Source of the DNA: Dermatophilaceae bacterium Sec6.4
Lineage (GTDB): Bacteria; Actinomycetota; Actinomycetes; Actinomycetales; Dermatophilaceae
Direction: 5' to 3'
NCBI GenBank assembly: GCA_039636865.1
Contig: CP144172.1
Coordinates: forward strand, 310,001 to 374,000
Length of the DNA stretch: 64,000 bases
The notes under the pieces: model-generated
The model's database searches: none
What the model saw: only the letters and a program-made list of their open reading frames with translations
What the model was told of the DNA's origin: nothing
Shown here: positions 1 to 7,283 of the stretch, piece by piece
How the letters are laid out: each line of letters opens with the position of its first letter
Position numbering within the stretch: the stretch's first letter is position 1
Translations under genes and position numbers: made by a program

Positions 1-14
1 ATTGTCACCTATGT

Positions 15-48
15 CACCGACACGATCAGGTGCCACCGACACGATCAG
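15..48. repeat. 15-bp direct repeat upstream of the GNAT gene
   Basis: The word CACCGACACGATCAG occurs at 15-29 and again at 34-48, a 19-bp period. It is followed at 55-74 by a perfect 8-bp hairpin (GCCTGCTG, loop CGTC, CAGCAGGC). This could be a protein-binding site, or the end of a gene lying to the left; no function is assigned. Confidence 0.5.
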
Positions 49-90
49 CGACGGGCCTGCTGCGTCCAGCAGGCTCCTCGTCGGAGGGGT

Positions 91-96
91 TAGGTT
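91..96 (+). promoter_or_regulatory. -10 element (TAGGTT) for leaderless GNAT transcript
   Basis: TAGGTT lies exactly 6 nt before the ATG at 103 and there is no Shine-Dalgarno sequence, which predicts transcription starting at or next to the start codon. Confidence 0.5.
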
Positions 97-102
97 GCCT
101 AT

Positions 103-1194
103 ATGCCGACCGGCCCGCGACCGCCCCGGGCGGTCACCACCGTCCACACCGAGCGCCTCACGCTCCGCCCGCTGACCGCACACGACGCCGACGACGAGCG
201 AATCCTGGGTTGGCATACCGATCCGTCCGGGTACGAGCTGACGTACGAGCCGCCGTTCCCCGACCTCACGACCGCGTCCCAGCATCTGCACGCGTGGGTT
301 CGCAGGTGGGAAATCCAGGGCATCGGCTACTGGATCGCCGAGCAGAACGGGCGCCCCGTCGGCATCGGAGGTGTCGACGAGCTGCAGCACGAGGGCACCC
401 GGTATCTCAACCTGTCCTACCGCCTCGACCCAACAGTCAGAGGCAGCGGACTCGGTCGGGAGATGACCCGCGCTGCCACCTCGTTCGCCGCCGAATGGTG
501 GCCCGACCTACCTGTGGTGGCTCGGATCGCCCCCCGCAACACGCCCTCGCTGCGCACCGCCTACCGCGCCGGGCTGACCGACGCGGGCACCTGGTGGCGC
601 CCGCACGAGCCTGCCGGCAACGAAATGACCCGCCACCTGCAGACGCCGGTCGTACGGGTCGATGGGGTGCAGGTGGGGACATCGGAATACAACGAGCTGC
701 TCGACCTGTGGTGCGCGGTCATCGAGACCGGTGGCTCCGTTGGCTTCGAACGGGGGGCACCGCGCGGCGCGGTCAAGCGAACTCTGGATCTCCACCTGGA
801 CGGTCCAACCACCACGCTGGTGCGGCTGCACGCTGCGACACCGGCCTCGCTCGAAAACCCCTCAGTAGCAGGTGAATTACTCGGATTCGGCTTCGTGGTC
901 GGCCTGGGGTCCGTGGCGCGGCACCGATGCACCCTCAAGCGGGTGATGACCGACCCGCAGCACCGAGGCGCCAACCTCGGACGGCTACTGATGGGCGCGC
1001 TACACGCGACAGCCCGCGCGAACGACTACGAACTGGTGCAGATCTCCTACCGCGGTGGCACCGGACTGGAGAAGTTCTACGAGAAGTGCGGGTACGTCGA
1101 GACCGGCAGAGTGCCCGGCGGACTGCGGTTCAGTTTCGGTGACCGCGATGATGTCGACATGACCCGCCGCCTGGACGGGCAACCGCTGCGCTGA
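103..1194 (+). CDS. Tandem GNAT-family N-acetyltransferase (two GNAT domains)
   Basis: This 363-residue protein has two GNAT folds in tandem. Residues about 15-190 look like a RimJ/RimL-type domain (ERLTLRPLTAHDA start, then RGSGLGREM, the acetyl-CoA pyrophosphate-binding loop, then RNTPSLRTAYRAGL). Residues about 195-355 form a second domain with its own loop (DPQHRGANLGRLLM) and the C-terminal LEKFYEKCGY motif. Such enzymes transfer acetyl from acetyl-CoA to an amine; the substrate cannot be read from sequence. Both loops look intact, so both halves could be catalytic. The ATG at 103 has no ribosome site but sits 6 nt after TAGGTT, which fits a leaderless start. Confidence 0.85.
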   Translation: MPTGPRPPRAVTTVHTERLTLRPLTAHDADDERILGWHTDPSGYELTYEPPFPDLTTASQHLHAWVRRWEIQGIGYWIAEQNGRPVGIGGVDELQHEGTRYLNLSYRLDPTVRGSGLGREMTRAATSFAAEWWPDLPVVARIAPRNTPSLRTAYRAGLTDAGTWWRPHEPAGNEMTRHLQTPVVRVDGVQVGTSEYNELLDLWCAVIETGGSVGFERGAPRGAVKRTLDLHLDGPTTTLVRLHAATPASLENPSVAGELLGFGFVVGLGSVARHRCTLKRVMTDPQHRGANLGRLLMGALHATARANDYELVQISYRGGTGLEKFYEKCGYVETGRVPGGLRFSFGDRDDVDMTRRLDGQPLR

Positions 1195-1211
1195 TCACGA
1201 CTCTGCCCGAG

Positions 1212-2036
1212 TCATGAACCTGCCCGCCGCTGCGCGATCCGGGTGATCAGGACGTCCAGCCCGGCGCCGAACTCCTCCTCGAACCGGTTCTCGGTCAGAC
1301 CGACGCGCAATCGGTGAATGACCGGATAGGTGTTTTGATCCAGGTCGCCCAGCTCAGCGGGATCGTCGGCATCGGCCACCTCCTCGCGCTCCTGCGTCGT
1401 CCGGGTCGCGCTGATCGAACCGGGGACCGGGTCAGCGGGATCGACCGGGTCGTGGTCGCCACTGTCGTCGCCCGCCTGGAACGAACCGTCCCCGGGTAGG
1501 GGGTCGTCGATCACCATCTGGCTCGTCTCCAGCAGCAGGTAGCCGAGCAGGAAACTGTTGAATGTCCGGTAGGTGAAAAGCACGTCGTCGTCGGAGAATC
1601 CCGCGTCGCCGAGGTGTTCCAGCATCGTCTCGATCCAGCGCAATGACCGCAGCGGCGGGTTGACCCATGGCGCGCTGGGCGGACGGGTGGCTACCAGCGG
1701 AAAGGCATGCGGATGCGCCCGGGCATACCGCCGCACCCCCCAGGCGAGGCTGGTGAGGTAGGCCGCCCAGTCGTCGTTGCTTACCTCCTGCAGGATGTCG
1801 GCGTCATCGCCCAGCTCATCGACGATGTGGTCGACCACGGCATCGAACAACTGCTCGCGGTTGTCCACATACCGGTACAACGTCATGACCCGCACGCCGA
1901 GACGCCGGGCAACCGAGCGCATCGAGGCAGCCGCGATTCCCTGCTCATCGACCAAAGCGAGCGTCTCGGTCACGATCTGTTCGGTCGTCAGCCGGCGCCG
2001 CGAACTCCGGACCGGGTCCCCACCGTCTGTGCTCAT
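1212..2036 (-). CDS. TetR/AcrR-family transcriptional regulator
   Basis: A 274-residue repressor. The N-terminal TetR helix-turn-helix occupies about residues 15-62 (LTTEQIVTETLALVDEQG, then SMRSVARRLGVRVMTLYRYV), followed by a helical ligand-binding domain. An Asp/Pro-rich insert around residues 175-215 (GDDSGDHDPVDPADP) is unusual and may be a flexible loop. A good ribosome site (GGAGGTG) precedes the ATG at 2036. It is divergent from the YihY gene, and the 38-bp palindrome between them is the obvious autoregulatory operator. A related operator before the Asp23 operon suggests it also controls envelope-stress genes (inference). The ligand is unknown. Confidence 0.88.
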   Translation of the reverse strand: MSTDGGDPVRSSRRRLTTEQIVTETLALVDEQGIAAASMRSVARRLGVRVMTLYRYVDNREQLFDAVVDHIVDELGDDADILQEVSNDDWAAYLTSLAWGVRRYARAHPHAFPLVATRPPSAPWVNPPLRSLRWIETMLEHLGDAGFSDDDVLFTYRTFNSFLLGYLLLETSQMVIDDPLPGDGSFQAGDDSGDHDPVDPADPVPGSISATRTTQEREEVADADDPAELGDLDQNTYPVIHRLRVGLTENRFEEEFGAGLDVLITRIAQRRAGS

Positions 2037-2148
2037 CGCTCACCTCCACGCATGCATCAGTGCGGTCAGGTATCCGCGCACCTGACATTCCTGCGAAGTG
2101 TAGGAGCCCGGTAGATCGGGTACACCGAAGGCAGCTGTCCACCCTGCG

Positions 2149-2186
2149 TATGTACACCGTACGCAAATTTGCGTACGGTGTACATA
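2149..2186. promoter_or_regulatory. 38-bp perfect palindrome, predicted TetR operator
   Basis: The half TATGTACACCGTACGCAAA at 2149-2167 is mirrored exactly at 2168-2186. It can be read as two overlapping opposed copies of a TTGCGTACGGTGTAC element, one per divergent gene (tetR on the minus strand, yihY on the plus strand). The same 15-mer with one change recurs at 3244-3258. Confidence 0.8.
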
Positions 2187-2231
2187 ACGCGGTCGACGCA
2201 TCCATGATCGAGCCATGAGCAGGAGGCACCG

Positions 2232-3236
2232 ATGAGCCACTCCGATGATGCACCCGCACCCGCAAAGCCCACCGACATTCCGAAGGCCGGGTGGTTCGCG
2301 ATCTCGAAGCGAGCCGCCAGGCAGTTCAAGCAGGACAACGTCACCGACTTCGCAGCTGCGCTGACGTACTTCGGGATCCTGGCGATCTTCCCGACGATCC
2401 TGGCGCTCGTCTCGGTGCTGGGCCTGCTGGGCAAGAACCAGACCGACAACGTCGTCAAGAACATCTCGGCCGTCGCGCCGGGGGGCGTCACCAACGTCCT
2501 CACCTCGATCATCGACCAGGTGCAGGGCAAGGCGGGCGCGGCAGGAATCGCGCTGATCATCAGCCTCGCGCTGGCCTTGTGGTCCGCATCGGGATACGTC
2601 GCGGCGTTCATGCGCGCCTCGAATGTGATCTATGGCGTGCAGGAGGGTCGACCTATTTGGAAGACCGCCCCGGTGCGCTTCCTGGTGACGCTGGCCCTCG
2701 TCGTGATGCTCGCGGTGAGCGCGGTGATGGTGATCGCAACGGGCCCCGTCGCCTCGCAGCTCGGCACGGCGTTCGGCATCGGTGACACCGCGCTGCTGGT
2801 GTGGGAAATTGCCAAGTGGCCCGTTCTGCTGATCATCGTGAGCCTGATGTTCACGCTGCTCTACAAGGCGTGCCCCAATGTCAAGCAACCCGGTTTGCGC
2901 TGGGTCAGCCTCGGCGGGGTGATTGCCGTCGTCGGGTGGATCATCGCCTCAGCGCTATTCGCGGTCTACGTCTCCTTCTCCGGCTCCTACAACAAGACCT
3001 ACGGAACGTTCGCAACCGTCATCATCTTTCTTGTCTGGCTGTGGATCTCGAATATCGCCCTGCTACTAGGTGCCGAGATCAATGCGGAGGCCCAGCGTGA
3101 ACGCGCCATCCAGGCGGGCCTGGACGACGACGTGGAGCCGTTTGCGGAACTACGCGACACGCGCAAACTCGACGAGCCGCAGCAGCGGGAGGCCGCAGAG
3201 GCGGCCGACATCCGACGCCGCCAGATGGGCAGTTAG
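2232..3236 (+). CDS. YihY/virulence factor BrkB family inner-membrane protein
   Basis: A 334-residue polytopic membrane protein of the YihY/BrkB family, formerly often mislabelled ribonuclease BN. After a cytosolic start it has the family motif region FKQDNVTDFAAALTYFGILA, then about six hydrophobic segments spread between residues 40 and 290, and a charged C-terminal tail rich in Arg/Glu. Its biochemical role is not established. The ATG at 2232 has an ideal AGGAGG at 2221-2226. It lies between a divergent TetR gene and the Asp23 envelope operon and shares operator sequence with both, so it probably belongs to the same envelope-stress regulon. Confidence 0.88.
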   Translation: MSHSDDAPAPAKPTDIPKAGWFAISKRAARQFKQDNVTDFAAALTYFGILAIFPTILALVSVLGLLGKNQTDNVVKNISAVAPGGVTNVLTSIIDQVQGKAGAAGIALIISLALALWSASGYVAAFMRASNVIYGVQEGRPIWKTAPVRFLVTLALVVMLAVSAVMVIATGPVASQLGTAFGIGDTALLVWEIAKWPVLLIIVSLMFTLLYKACPNVKQPGLRWVSLGGVIAVVGWIIASALFAVYVSFSGSYNKTYGTFATVIIFLVWLWISNIALLLGAEINAEAQRERAIQAGLDDDVEPFAELRDTRKLDEPQQREAAEAADIRRRQMGS

Positions 3237-3243
3237 AAAATAT

Positions 3244-3262
3244 TTGCGTACGGAGTACGCAA
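3244..3262. promoter_or_regulatory. Second predicted TetR operator, before the Asp23 operon
   Basis: TTGCGTAC and GTACGCAA form a perfect inverted repeat around GGA. Its first 15 bases match the 2169-2183 half of the yihY/tetR palindrome at 14 of 15 positions. It lies 54 bp upstream of the first Asp23 gene and just after the yihY stop codon. Confidence 0.72.
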
Positions 3263-3315
3263 CATGGGTAGGTCACCCATCAGGACCATTTCCCGACAAT
3301 CGAAGGATCTCCCAC

Positions 3316-3753
3316 ATGAGCAACAATCAGACCGACGTCAAGGACAACAGCCCTCTGGTCACCCCTCAGGGGCGCACCTCCATTGCCGACACGGTGGTCG
3401 CCAAGATCGCCGGTATCTCCACCCGCGAGGTGGCCGGCGTGCATGACGTGGGCGGCGGTACAGCGCGCGCAGTCGGAGCGCTACGTGATCGGATCCCCGG
3501 ATCACGCACCAACCACTCCCAGGGCGTCACCGTCGAGGTCGGCGAGCGACAGGCAGCAGTGGATATCGACCTCGTCGCCGAGTACGGCGTTGCCATCGCC
3601 GACCTGGCAGCAGGCGTCCGCCGCAATGTCATCAGCACTGTGGAGTCGATGACCGGGTTGGAAGTAACGGAGGTCAACATCACCGTGCACGACGTTTTCC
3701 TCGACGACGGAACGGGTGAGAACGACAACCGCGCGGAGTCCCGTGTCGAGTGA
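3316..3753 (+). CDS. Asp23/Gls24 family envelope stress protein
   Basis: A 145-residue Asp23 (alkaline shock protein 23/Gls24) protein, a family of membrane-associated cytosolic proteins linked to cell-envelope stress. Family features are the N-terminal TSIADTVVAKIAGISTREVAGVHDV, the central VTVEVGERQAAVDIDLVAEYG and the C-terminal VESMTGLEVTEVNITVHDVFL. The chosen ATG at 3316 follows AAGGAT-type Shine-Dalgarno bases; an upstream extension in the same frame overlaps yihY and is not Asp23-like. It starts a tight operon (3316-6097) with two further Asp23-like proteins and the AmaP anchor, expected to tether them to the membrane. Confidence 0.9.
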   Translation: MSNNQTDVKDNSPLVTPQGRTSIADTVVAKIAGISTREVAGVHDVGGGTARAVGALRDRIPGSRTNHSQGVTVEVGERQAAVDIDLVAEYGVAIADLAAGVRRNVISTVESMTGLEVTEVNITVHDVFLDDGTGENDNRAESRVE

Positions 3754-4084
3754 ATCCGCCCCCGCCGCCACAGCCGATCGGGCAGAGATCATCGCGCACG
3801 CCGTGCTCGCCACCCCCGGCGTCCACGACCTGCACGCAGGCGCCGTCGGACAGGTGGCCACCTATCTGCCCGGGCGCCGGGTCAACGGCATCCGAGCCAG
3901 GCCGGACAAGCACGATGCAGATGGCGGATACGACATCCACATCGTGCTCGCCTGGGGAGCTGCGGCTCTCACTACAGCCGACGCGGTACGTGCATCCGTG
4001 CAGGCAGTAGCACCTGGTCGCGTCGACGTCACCATCGAGGACGTGGCGCCGAAGTCAACGCCACGACTGGAGACCTCGCTGTGA
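3743..4084 (+). CDS. Second Asp23-like envelope stress protein (diverged)
   Basis: About 113 residues. The Asp23 pattern is still visible: a helix (AEIIAHAVLATPGVHDLHAG), a beta region (GGYDIHIVLAW) and the C-terminal strand (PGRVDVTIEDV), but it lacks the first gene's conserved TSIAD start. The GTG at 3743 is chosen because CGGAG lies 4 nt upstream and the gene then overlaps the preceding one by 11 nt; a GTG at 3716 is the alternative. Its own stop overlaps the next start (GTGA). Role inferred from family and operon: a component of the AmaP-anchored Asp23 layer. Confidence 0.75.
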   Translation: MSSESAPAATADRAEIIAHAVLATPGVHDLHAGAVGQVATYLPGRRVNGIRARPDKHDADGGYDIHIVLAWGAAALTTADAVRASVQAVAPGRVDVTIEDVAPKSTPRLETSL

Positions 4085-4341
4085 GCGAACGCTCGAAGGC
4101 GCACCGGGCGGTCGCTCGTCGGCTGCACCCGGACATGGGCGGTGACACACGGGAATACGTTGCGGCAATGGCTCGGGTAGATGCGCATTTCAAGCAAGCG
4201 ACCGGCGCAGGCGACCTACACGTCGTGACCCGAAACCGGACCCTGTCGTCCCTCACACGACGAGCCGGGCGCGCTGCCAGCACCATCCGGACCCGGCTCC
4301 CCCGCGGCTGGCCGGGCGCCCGCCGGTACGGCCGGCTCTAG
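4081..4341 (+). CDS. Small J-domain-like protein in the Asp23 operon
   Basis: An 86-residue basic protein. Residues 5-40 read like the middle of a DnaJ J domain: a short positive helix (AHRAVARRL), then the diagnostic HPD tripeptide followed by MGGD, then a helix (EYVAAMARVDAHFKQ). Helix I of a normal J domain is missing and the rest is Arg-rich. J domains stimulate the ATPase of DnaK-type chaperones, so it may recruit Hsp70 to the envelope-stress complex; this is inference. It starts with GTG overlapping the previous stop. The first 40 residues are the informative part; the basic tail from about residue 50 shows no known domain. Confidence 0.6.
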   Translation: MSERSKAHRAVARRLHPDMGGDTREYVAAMARVDAHFKQATGAGDLHVVTRNRTLSSLTRRAGRAASTIRTRLPRGWPGARRYGRL

Positions 4342-4382
4342 CCCACCTTTTTCCGCACCACTTCTTGCAAGGAGAACAGTCC

Positions 4383-4568
4383 ATGAACCGTTCCGCTCTA
4401 GGCCTCCTGGCCGGCCTGCTGATGGCTGTCGCGATCATCGTCGGAGGTTTCTACGGCTTCCTGGTCGCCCTGGTCCTCGGTGTCATCGGCTACGTCGTCG
4501 GCGCACACCTGGACGGCGATCTGGACCTGTCCCGGATCATGCCGCAGCAGCGTGACCGACGTGGCTGA
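4383..4568 (+). CDS. DUF2273 small membrane protein
   Basis: A 61-residue protein that is almost entirely one hairpin of two membrane helices (ALGLLAGLLMAVAIIVGG and FLVALVLGVIGYVVGAHLDG) with a short charged end. This matches the DUF2273/COG5547 family commonly found inside Asp23 operons. The ATG at 4383 has AAGGAG at 4369-4374; a longer reading from 4365 would start inside that ribosome site. Probably a membrane component of the Asp23 assembly. Its end overlaps the next gene by 17 nt. Confidence 0.85.
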   Translation: MNRSALGLLAGLLMAVAIIVGGFYGFLVALVLGVIGYVVGAHLDGDLDLSRIMPQQRDRRG

Positions 4569-4959
4569 GGTGGCTGAGGTGACTGAGGCGGCCGGCGGAA
4601 AGCGGTCTGATCCTGCCGCACGCGGCGTACTGGACATCCGGACAGCCGCGATCGAACACCTCGTGGAGATCATCGCCGATGAGGTACCCGGCACCGTCCG
4701 GTTCGCCAACACGCTGGACAAGCTACGGAGCCGGGGTTACCCGAACGCGCAGGCCAGCGTCCGTGGATCCACCACCTGGATCAGCCTCGATATCGCCGTG
4801 CAGTGGCCCAGCCCGGTGGAGTCCATCGCCGCCCACGTCCGGTCCCAGGTGCTCACCGAAGCGACCCGCCTGTCCGGTAGCGAGGTTCGGCGAGTGGACG
4901 TGACCGTGCACGTACTGTCCGCCGGCCAGGTCGGCCCACCGCGAAGGAGGGTGCAATGA
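4552..4959 (+). CDS. Third Asp23/Gls24 family protein
   Basis: About 135 residues with an acidic N-terminus (TDVAEVAEVTEAAGG) followed by an Asp23 domain: GVLDIRTAAIEHLVEIIADEVPG, then STTWISLDIAVQWPSPVESIAAHVRSQV and the C-terminal RRVDVTVHVL strand. The GTG at 4552 is preferred because upstream residues in this frame are Cys/Trp-rich and unlike the family; a GTG at 4561 is also possible. It overlaps DUF2273 upstream and the DUF6286 gene downstream (ATGA), so translation of the three is probably coupled. Confidence 0.82.
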   Translation: MTDVAEVAEVTEAAGGKRSDPAARGVLDIRTAAIEHLVEIIADEVPGTVRFANTLDKLRSRGYPNAQASVRGSTTWISLDIAVQWPSPVESIAAHVRSQVLTEATRLSGSEVRRVDVTVHVLSAGQVGPPRRRVQ

Positions 4960-5510
4960 CCCAGGATGCACTCACAGCCAAGAACCCACCCCGGGCGACG
5001 CCTGCGGCCGCTGTCACCGGCACGATCGTGGCGATCCTCTTCGTAGCGCTCGCGGTCGTCGGTATCCACGACCTCTTCGTCACGCAGGGTTGGGCTCCGG
5101 GAAATTCGTGGACGCGAGACGCCGTCGACGCCGTCGACGGCACGACCCGCGCAGACTGGGTGGTACCGCTCGCGGTGGCCGCGTTGCTGCTCGGCCTGCT
5201 GCTGCTCGTCGTCTCGCTGCGGCCGCGACGCACAACCCATCGCCCCGTGGCCGACCGCGAAGAAGCGGGTGACGTATGGGTCACCCCCGCTGTCCTCTGC
5301 GCACTGGCCAGGTCTGCAGCGGAGGACGCCCCCGGGGTCCTGCACGCCACACCGAAAGTTTCCGGGCGTCGGATCAAGGTTGCGTTGCACACCACACCCG
5401 GCGCTGACCGCGACCGGTCGGTCGCAGCTGCCGAGCAGCTCATCGCCACGCGTATCGGCTCCCTCAGCGACCTGCGCGTGCAGGTTTCCGCCACGGAGGT
5501 CGGGGCATGA
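4956..5510 (+). CDS. DUF6286 membrane protein of the Asp23 operon
   Basis: 184 residues: a short cytosolic start, a membrane helix at about 20-42 (AVTGTIVAILFVALAVVGI), an extracytoplasmic loop, a second helix at about 70-90 (VPLAVAALLLGLLLLVV), then a cytosolic domain of about 90 residues ending LSDLRVQVSATEVGA. This two-helix plus C-terminal domain layout matches the actinobacterial DUF6286 family that accompanies Asp23 proteins and resembles AmaP. GGAGG precedes the ATG at 4956, and both ends overlap neighbours as ATGA. Confidence 0.8.
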   Translation: MTQDALTAKNPPRATPAAAVTGTIVAILFVALAVVGIHDLFVTQGWAPGNSWTRDAVDAVDGTTRADWVVPLAVAALLLGLLLLVVSLRPRRTTHRPVADREEAGDVWVTPAVLCALARSAAEDAPGVLHATPKVSGRRIKVALHTTPGADRDRSVAAAEQLIATRIGSLSDLRVQVSATEVGA

Positions 5511-6097
5511 CCCGGGCACCGTTCAAGACCGACCGACTGGCCACGATCATTGTGGCGCTGCTGCTGCTCGTGCTGGGTCTGGCACTGATCGACTGGCGCT
5601 ACCGGCTCGTCTTCTCGGGTTATCCGAAGCGCATCTCGCTCGGCTCGCTGCCGTCGTGGACCGCCAGCGGCTGGTGGCCCTGGGCGTTCGCGCTCGTGGC
5701 CCTCACCCTGGGACTGATCGGGCTGTGGTGGTTATTCGCACACACGCGCAGCACAACCTCCAAGGCCGTCAAGATGCCACAGAGCAGCGAACACGGCACC
5801 GTCACCCTCGACACGTCGTCGTTGTCCGGCGCCGTCGCGAAATCCTTCCAGGACCTCGGCCCGTTCACGTCCGTCACAGCGACGACCACCGAGTTGAACG
5901 GGGCCAGGGCCCTGCTGCTGACCGCGCAACTGGACGAGTGCGCCGACGGCACCAGCATCGATGAAGCCGTCCGCACCCTGCACTCGCAGTTGCGGTCCGC
6001 CTTCCCCGACCAGGGCGTCACCGCGCGCGTCCTGCTCACCGAGCCCCGGACGCGTCGCAGCGCCCGGCCCGACAGGTCATCCATCCGGGTGTCCTGA
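5507..6097 (+). CDS. amaP: Alkaline shock response membrane anchor protein AmaP
   Basis: 196 residues with the AmaP layout: membrane helix at about 11-28 (LATIIVALLLLVLGLALI), an extracytoplasmic loop, a second helix at about 57-77 (WPWAFALVALTLGLIGLWWL), then a cytosolic domain (GTVTLDTSSLSGAVAKSF ... VTARVLLTEPR). In staphylococci AmaP anchors Asp23 to the membrane; the same job is inferred here because it closes a run of three Asp23-like genes. The start overlaps the previous stop as ATGA. Confidence 0.8.
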   Translation: MTRAPFKTDRLATIIVALLLLVLGLALIDWRYRLVFSGYPKRISLGSLPSWTASGWWPWAFALVALTLGLIGLWWLFAHTRSTTSKAVKMPQSSEHGTVTLDTSSLSGAVAKSFQDLGPFTSVTATTTELNGARALLLTAQLDECADGTSIDEAVRTLHSQLRSAFPDQGVTARVLLTEPRTRRSARPDRSSIRVS

Positions 6098-6120
6098 CAC
6101 ACCAGAGGAAAGAGATCCCC

Positions 6121-6294
6121 ACGGGAATCGCAGACAAGGCATCCAACGCAGCCGAAGACCTCAAGGGCAAGGGCAAAGAAGCCGCCGGCGACGCCACCGG
6201 TGACGACAGCACCAAGGCCGAAGGTCAGGCCGACCAGGGCAAGGCGTCGGTGAAAAAGGTCGGCGAGAACATCAAGGACGCCTTCAAGAGCTGA
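6121..6294 (+). CDS. CsbD-family stress protein with apparent ACG start
   Basis: The frame from 6121 encodes 57 residues reading (M)GIADKASNAAEDLKGKGKEA and so on to GENIKDAFKS, a textbook CsbD-like general-stress protein: small, Lys/Ala/Gly/Asp-rich and largely unstructured. Where the family has ATG the sequence reads ACG (6121-6123). The Shine-Dalgarno-like AGAGGAAAGAG at 6104-6114 is correctly spaced for it, and no ATG, GTG or TTG lies in frame nearby. Either ACG is used, or the gene carries a start-codon mutation or a base-call error; an upstream CTG at 6094 is a less likely start. Confidence 0.65.
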   Translation, partial: TGIADKASNAAEDLKGKGKEAAGDATGDDSTKAEGQADQGKASVKKVGENIKDAFKS

Positions 6295-6338
6295 ACTCGT
6301 CCGACCCGTTCCATCCGTTTCTCGAAAGGACCACGTTC

Positions 6339-7229
6339 GTGATCTCCGAAAACCAGATCCAGTCCATCTCCGGCGGCAACGCCATCGACTCCGAAGGAAA
6401 GAAGGTCGGCTCGGTAGGCCAGGTCTACCTGGACGACCAGTCCGGTAACGCCGCGTGGGTGACCGTCAAGACGGGGTTGTTCGGCAACTCTGAGACCTTC
6501 ATCCCGCTACGCGACGCGGAGGTCGACGGCGACGACGTCAAGGTGCCTTACACCAAGGACAAGATCAAGGACGCGCCCCGCGTCGACGCCGACCAGCACC
6601 TGGACCACGACGAAGAGCGCAAGCTCTACGAGTACTACGGCGTTGACTACGGCACCCCTGCCGCTGGAGTTGCCGGCACCAACGATCACGACCACGCCGA
6701 CCACGCCGACCACGCCGACCACGCCGACCACGCCGACCACGCCGATCACGCGGATCACGACCACGACGGTCATGACCACGTCGGCGACGACCGGCATGAC
6801 CGGAGCGACGAAGCAGGCGTCGTAGGCCATGACACCTCAGGTCCGACCACCGACGAGGCGATGACCCGCTCGGAGGAGCAGGTCCGGGTCGGCACGGAAT
6901 CGGTCGAGACCGGCCGGGCGCGACTGCGCAAGTACATCGTGACCGAGAACGTCACCACCACGGTGCCGGTCAGCCATGAAGAGGTCCGCGTCGTACGCGA
7001 GCCGATCACCGAGGAGAACCGCGGTGACGCGGTCCGAGGCAACGACCTCACCGAAGAAGAGCACGAGGTCACCCTGCACGCCGAGCAGCCCGTCGTGCAG
7101 AAGGAGACCGTTCCGGTGGAGCGGGTCCGGCTCGACACCGAGACAGTCACCGGTGAGCAGGAAGTGACCGAAGAGGTCCGCAAGGAGCGCATCGACACCG
7201 ATGGTGCCGAGGGCGACGACCGCCGCTGA
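6339..7229 (+). CDS. PRC-barrel and DUF2382 (YsnF/AvaK) stress protein with His-Ala-Asp repeat
   Basis: A 296-residue acidic protein. Residues 1-85 are a PRC-barrel (ISGGNAIDSEGKKVGSVGQVY ... SETFIPLRDAEV), residues about 175-290 are DUF2382 (EEQVRVGTESVETGRARLRKY ... EEVRVVREPITEENRG ... EEHEVTLHAEQPVVQKE). A low-complexity linker joins them with seven HAD tripeptides followed by further His/Asp, which could bind divalent metals (inference). The GTG at 6339 follows GAAAGGA at 6324-6330. The family is linked to general stress; its position after CsbD and the Asp23 operon supports that role. Confidence 0.85.
   Translation: MISENQIQSISGGNAIDSEGKKVGSVGQVYLDDQSGNAAWVTVKTGLFGNSETFIPLRDAEVDGDDVKVPYTKDKIKDAPRVDADQHLDHDEERKLYEYYGVDYGTPAAGVAGTNDHDHADHADHADHADHADHADHADHDHDGHDHVGDDRHDRSDEAGVVGHDTSGPTTDEAMTRSEEQVRVGTESVETGRARLRKYIVTENVTTTVPVSHEEVRVVREPITEENRGDAVRGNDLTEEEHEVTLHAEQPVVQKETVPVERVRLDTETVTGEQEVTEEVRKERIDTDGAEGDDRR
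6690..6752 (+). repeat. 9-bp tandem repeat (GACCACGCC) inside the PRC-barrel gene
   Basis: Six perfect and one imperfect copies of GACCACGCC (6690-6743, then GATCACGCG), encoding Asp-His-Ala repeats. Units are multiples of three, so copy-number slippage would change linker length without frameshift. Confidence 0.9.
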
Positions 7230-7244
7230 CCCAGTAGGACGATC

Positions 7245-7280
7245 CGCGCCGCAATCTCCGATGGAGTTTGCGGCGCGTTT
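7245..7280. terminator. Terminator between convergent PRC-barrel gene and hpnE
   Basis: CGCGCCGCAA at 7245-7254 pairs with TTGCGGCGCG at 7268-7277; an inner CTCC/GGAG stem closes a GAT loop and TTT follows. It sits between two genes that converge, so it can serve the plus-strand gene. Confidence 0.7.
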
Positions 7281-7283
7281 CGT

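Noticed and set aside
30..875. Long Arg/Pro-rich frame overlapping the GNAT gene
   Set aside because: It is a shifted-frame shadow: Arg/Pro/His-rich with no family motif, while the 103-1194 frame gives two complete GNAT domains.
2040..2888. Long minus-strand frame opposite yihY
   Set aside because: High His/Arg/Gln/Asp content typical of antisense frames in GC-rich DNA; it crosses the regulatory palindrome and opposes a clear membrane protein.
6690..6752. Possible CRISPR-like repeats
   Set aside because: Units are 9 bp, without spacers, and encode an in-frame HAD linker; this is a coding tandem repeat.
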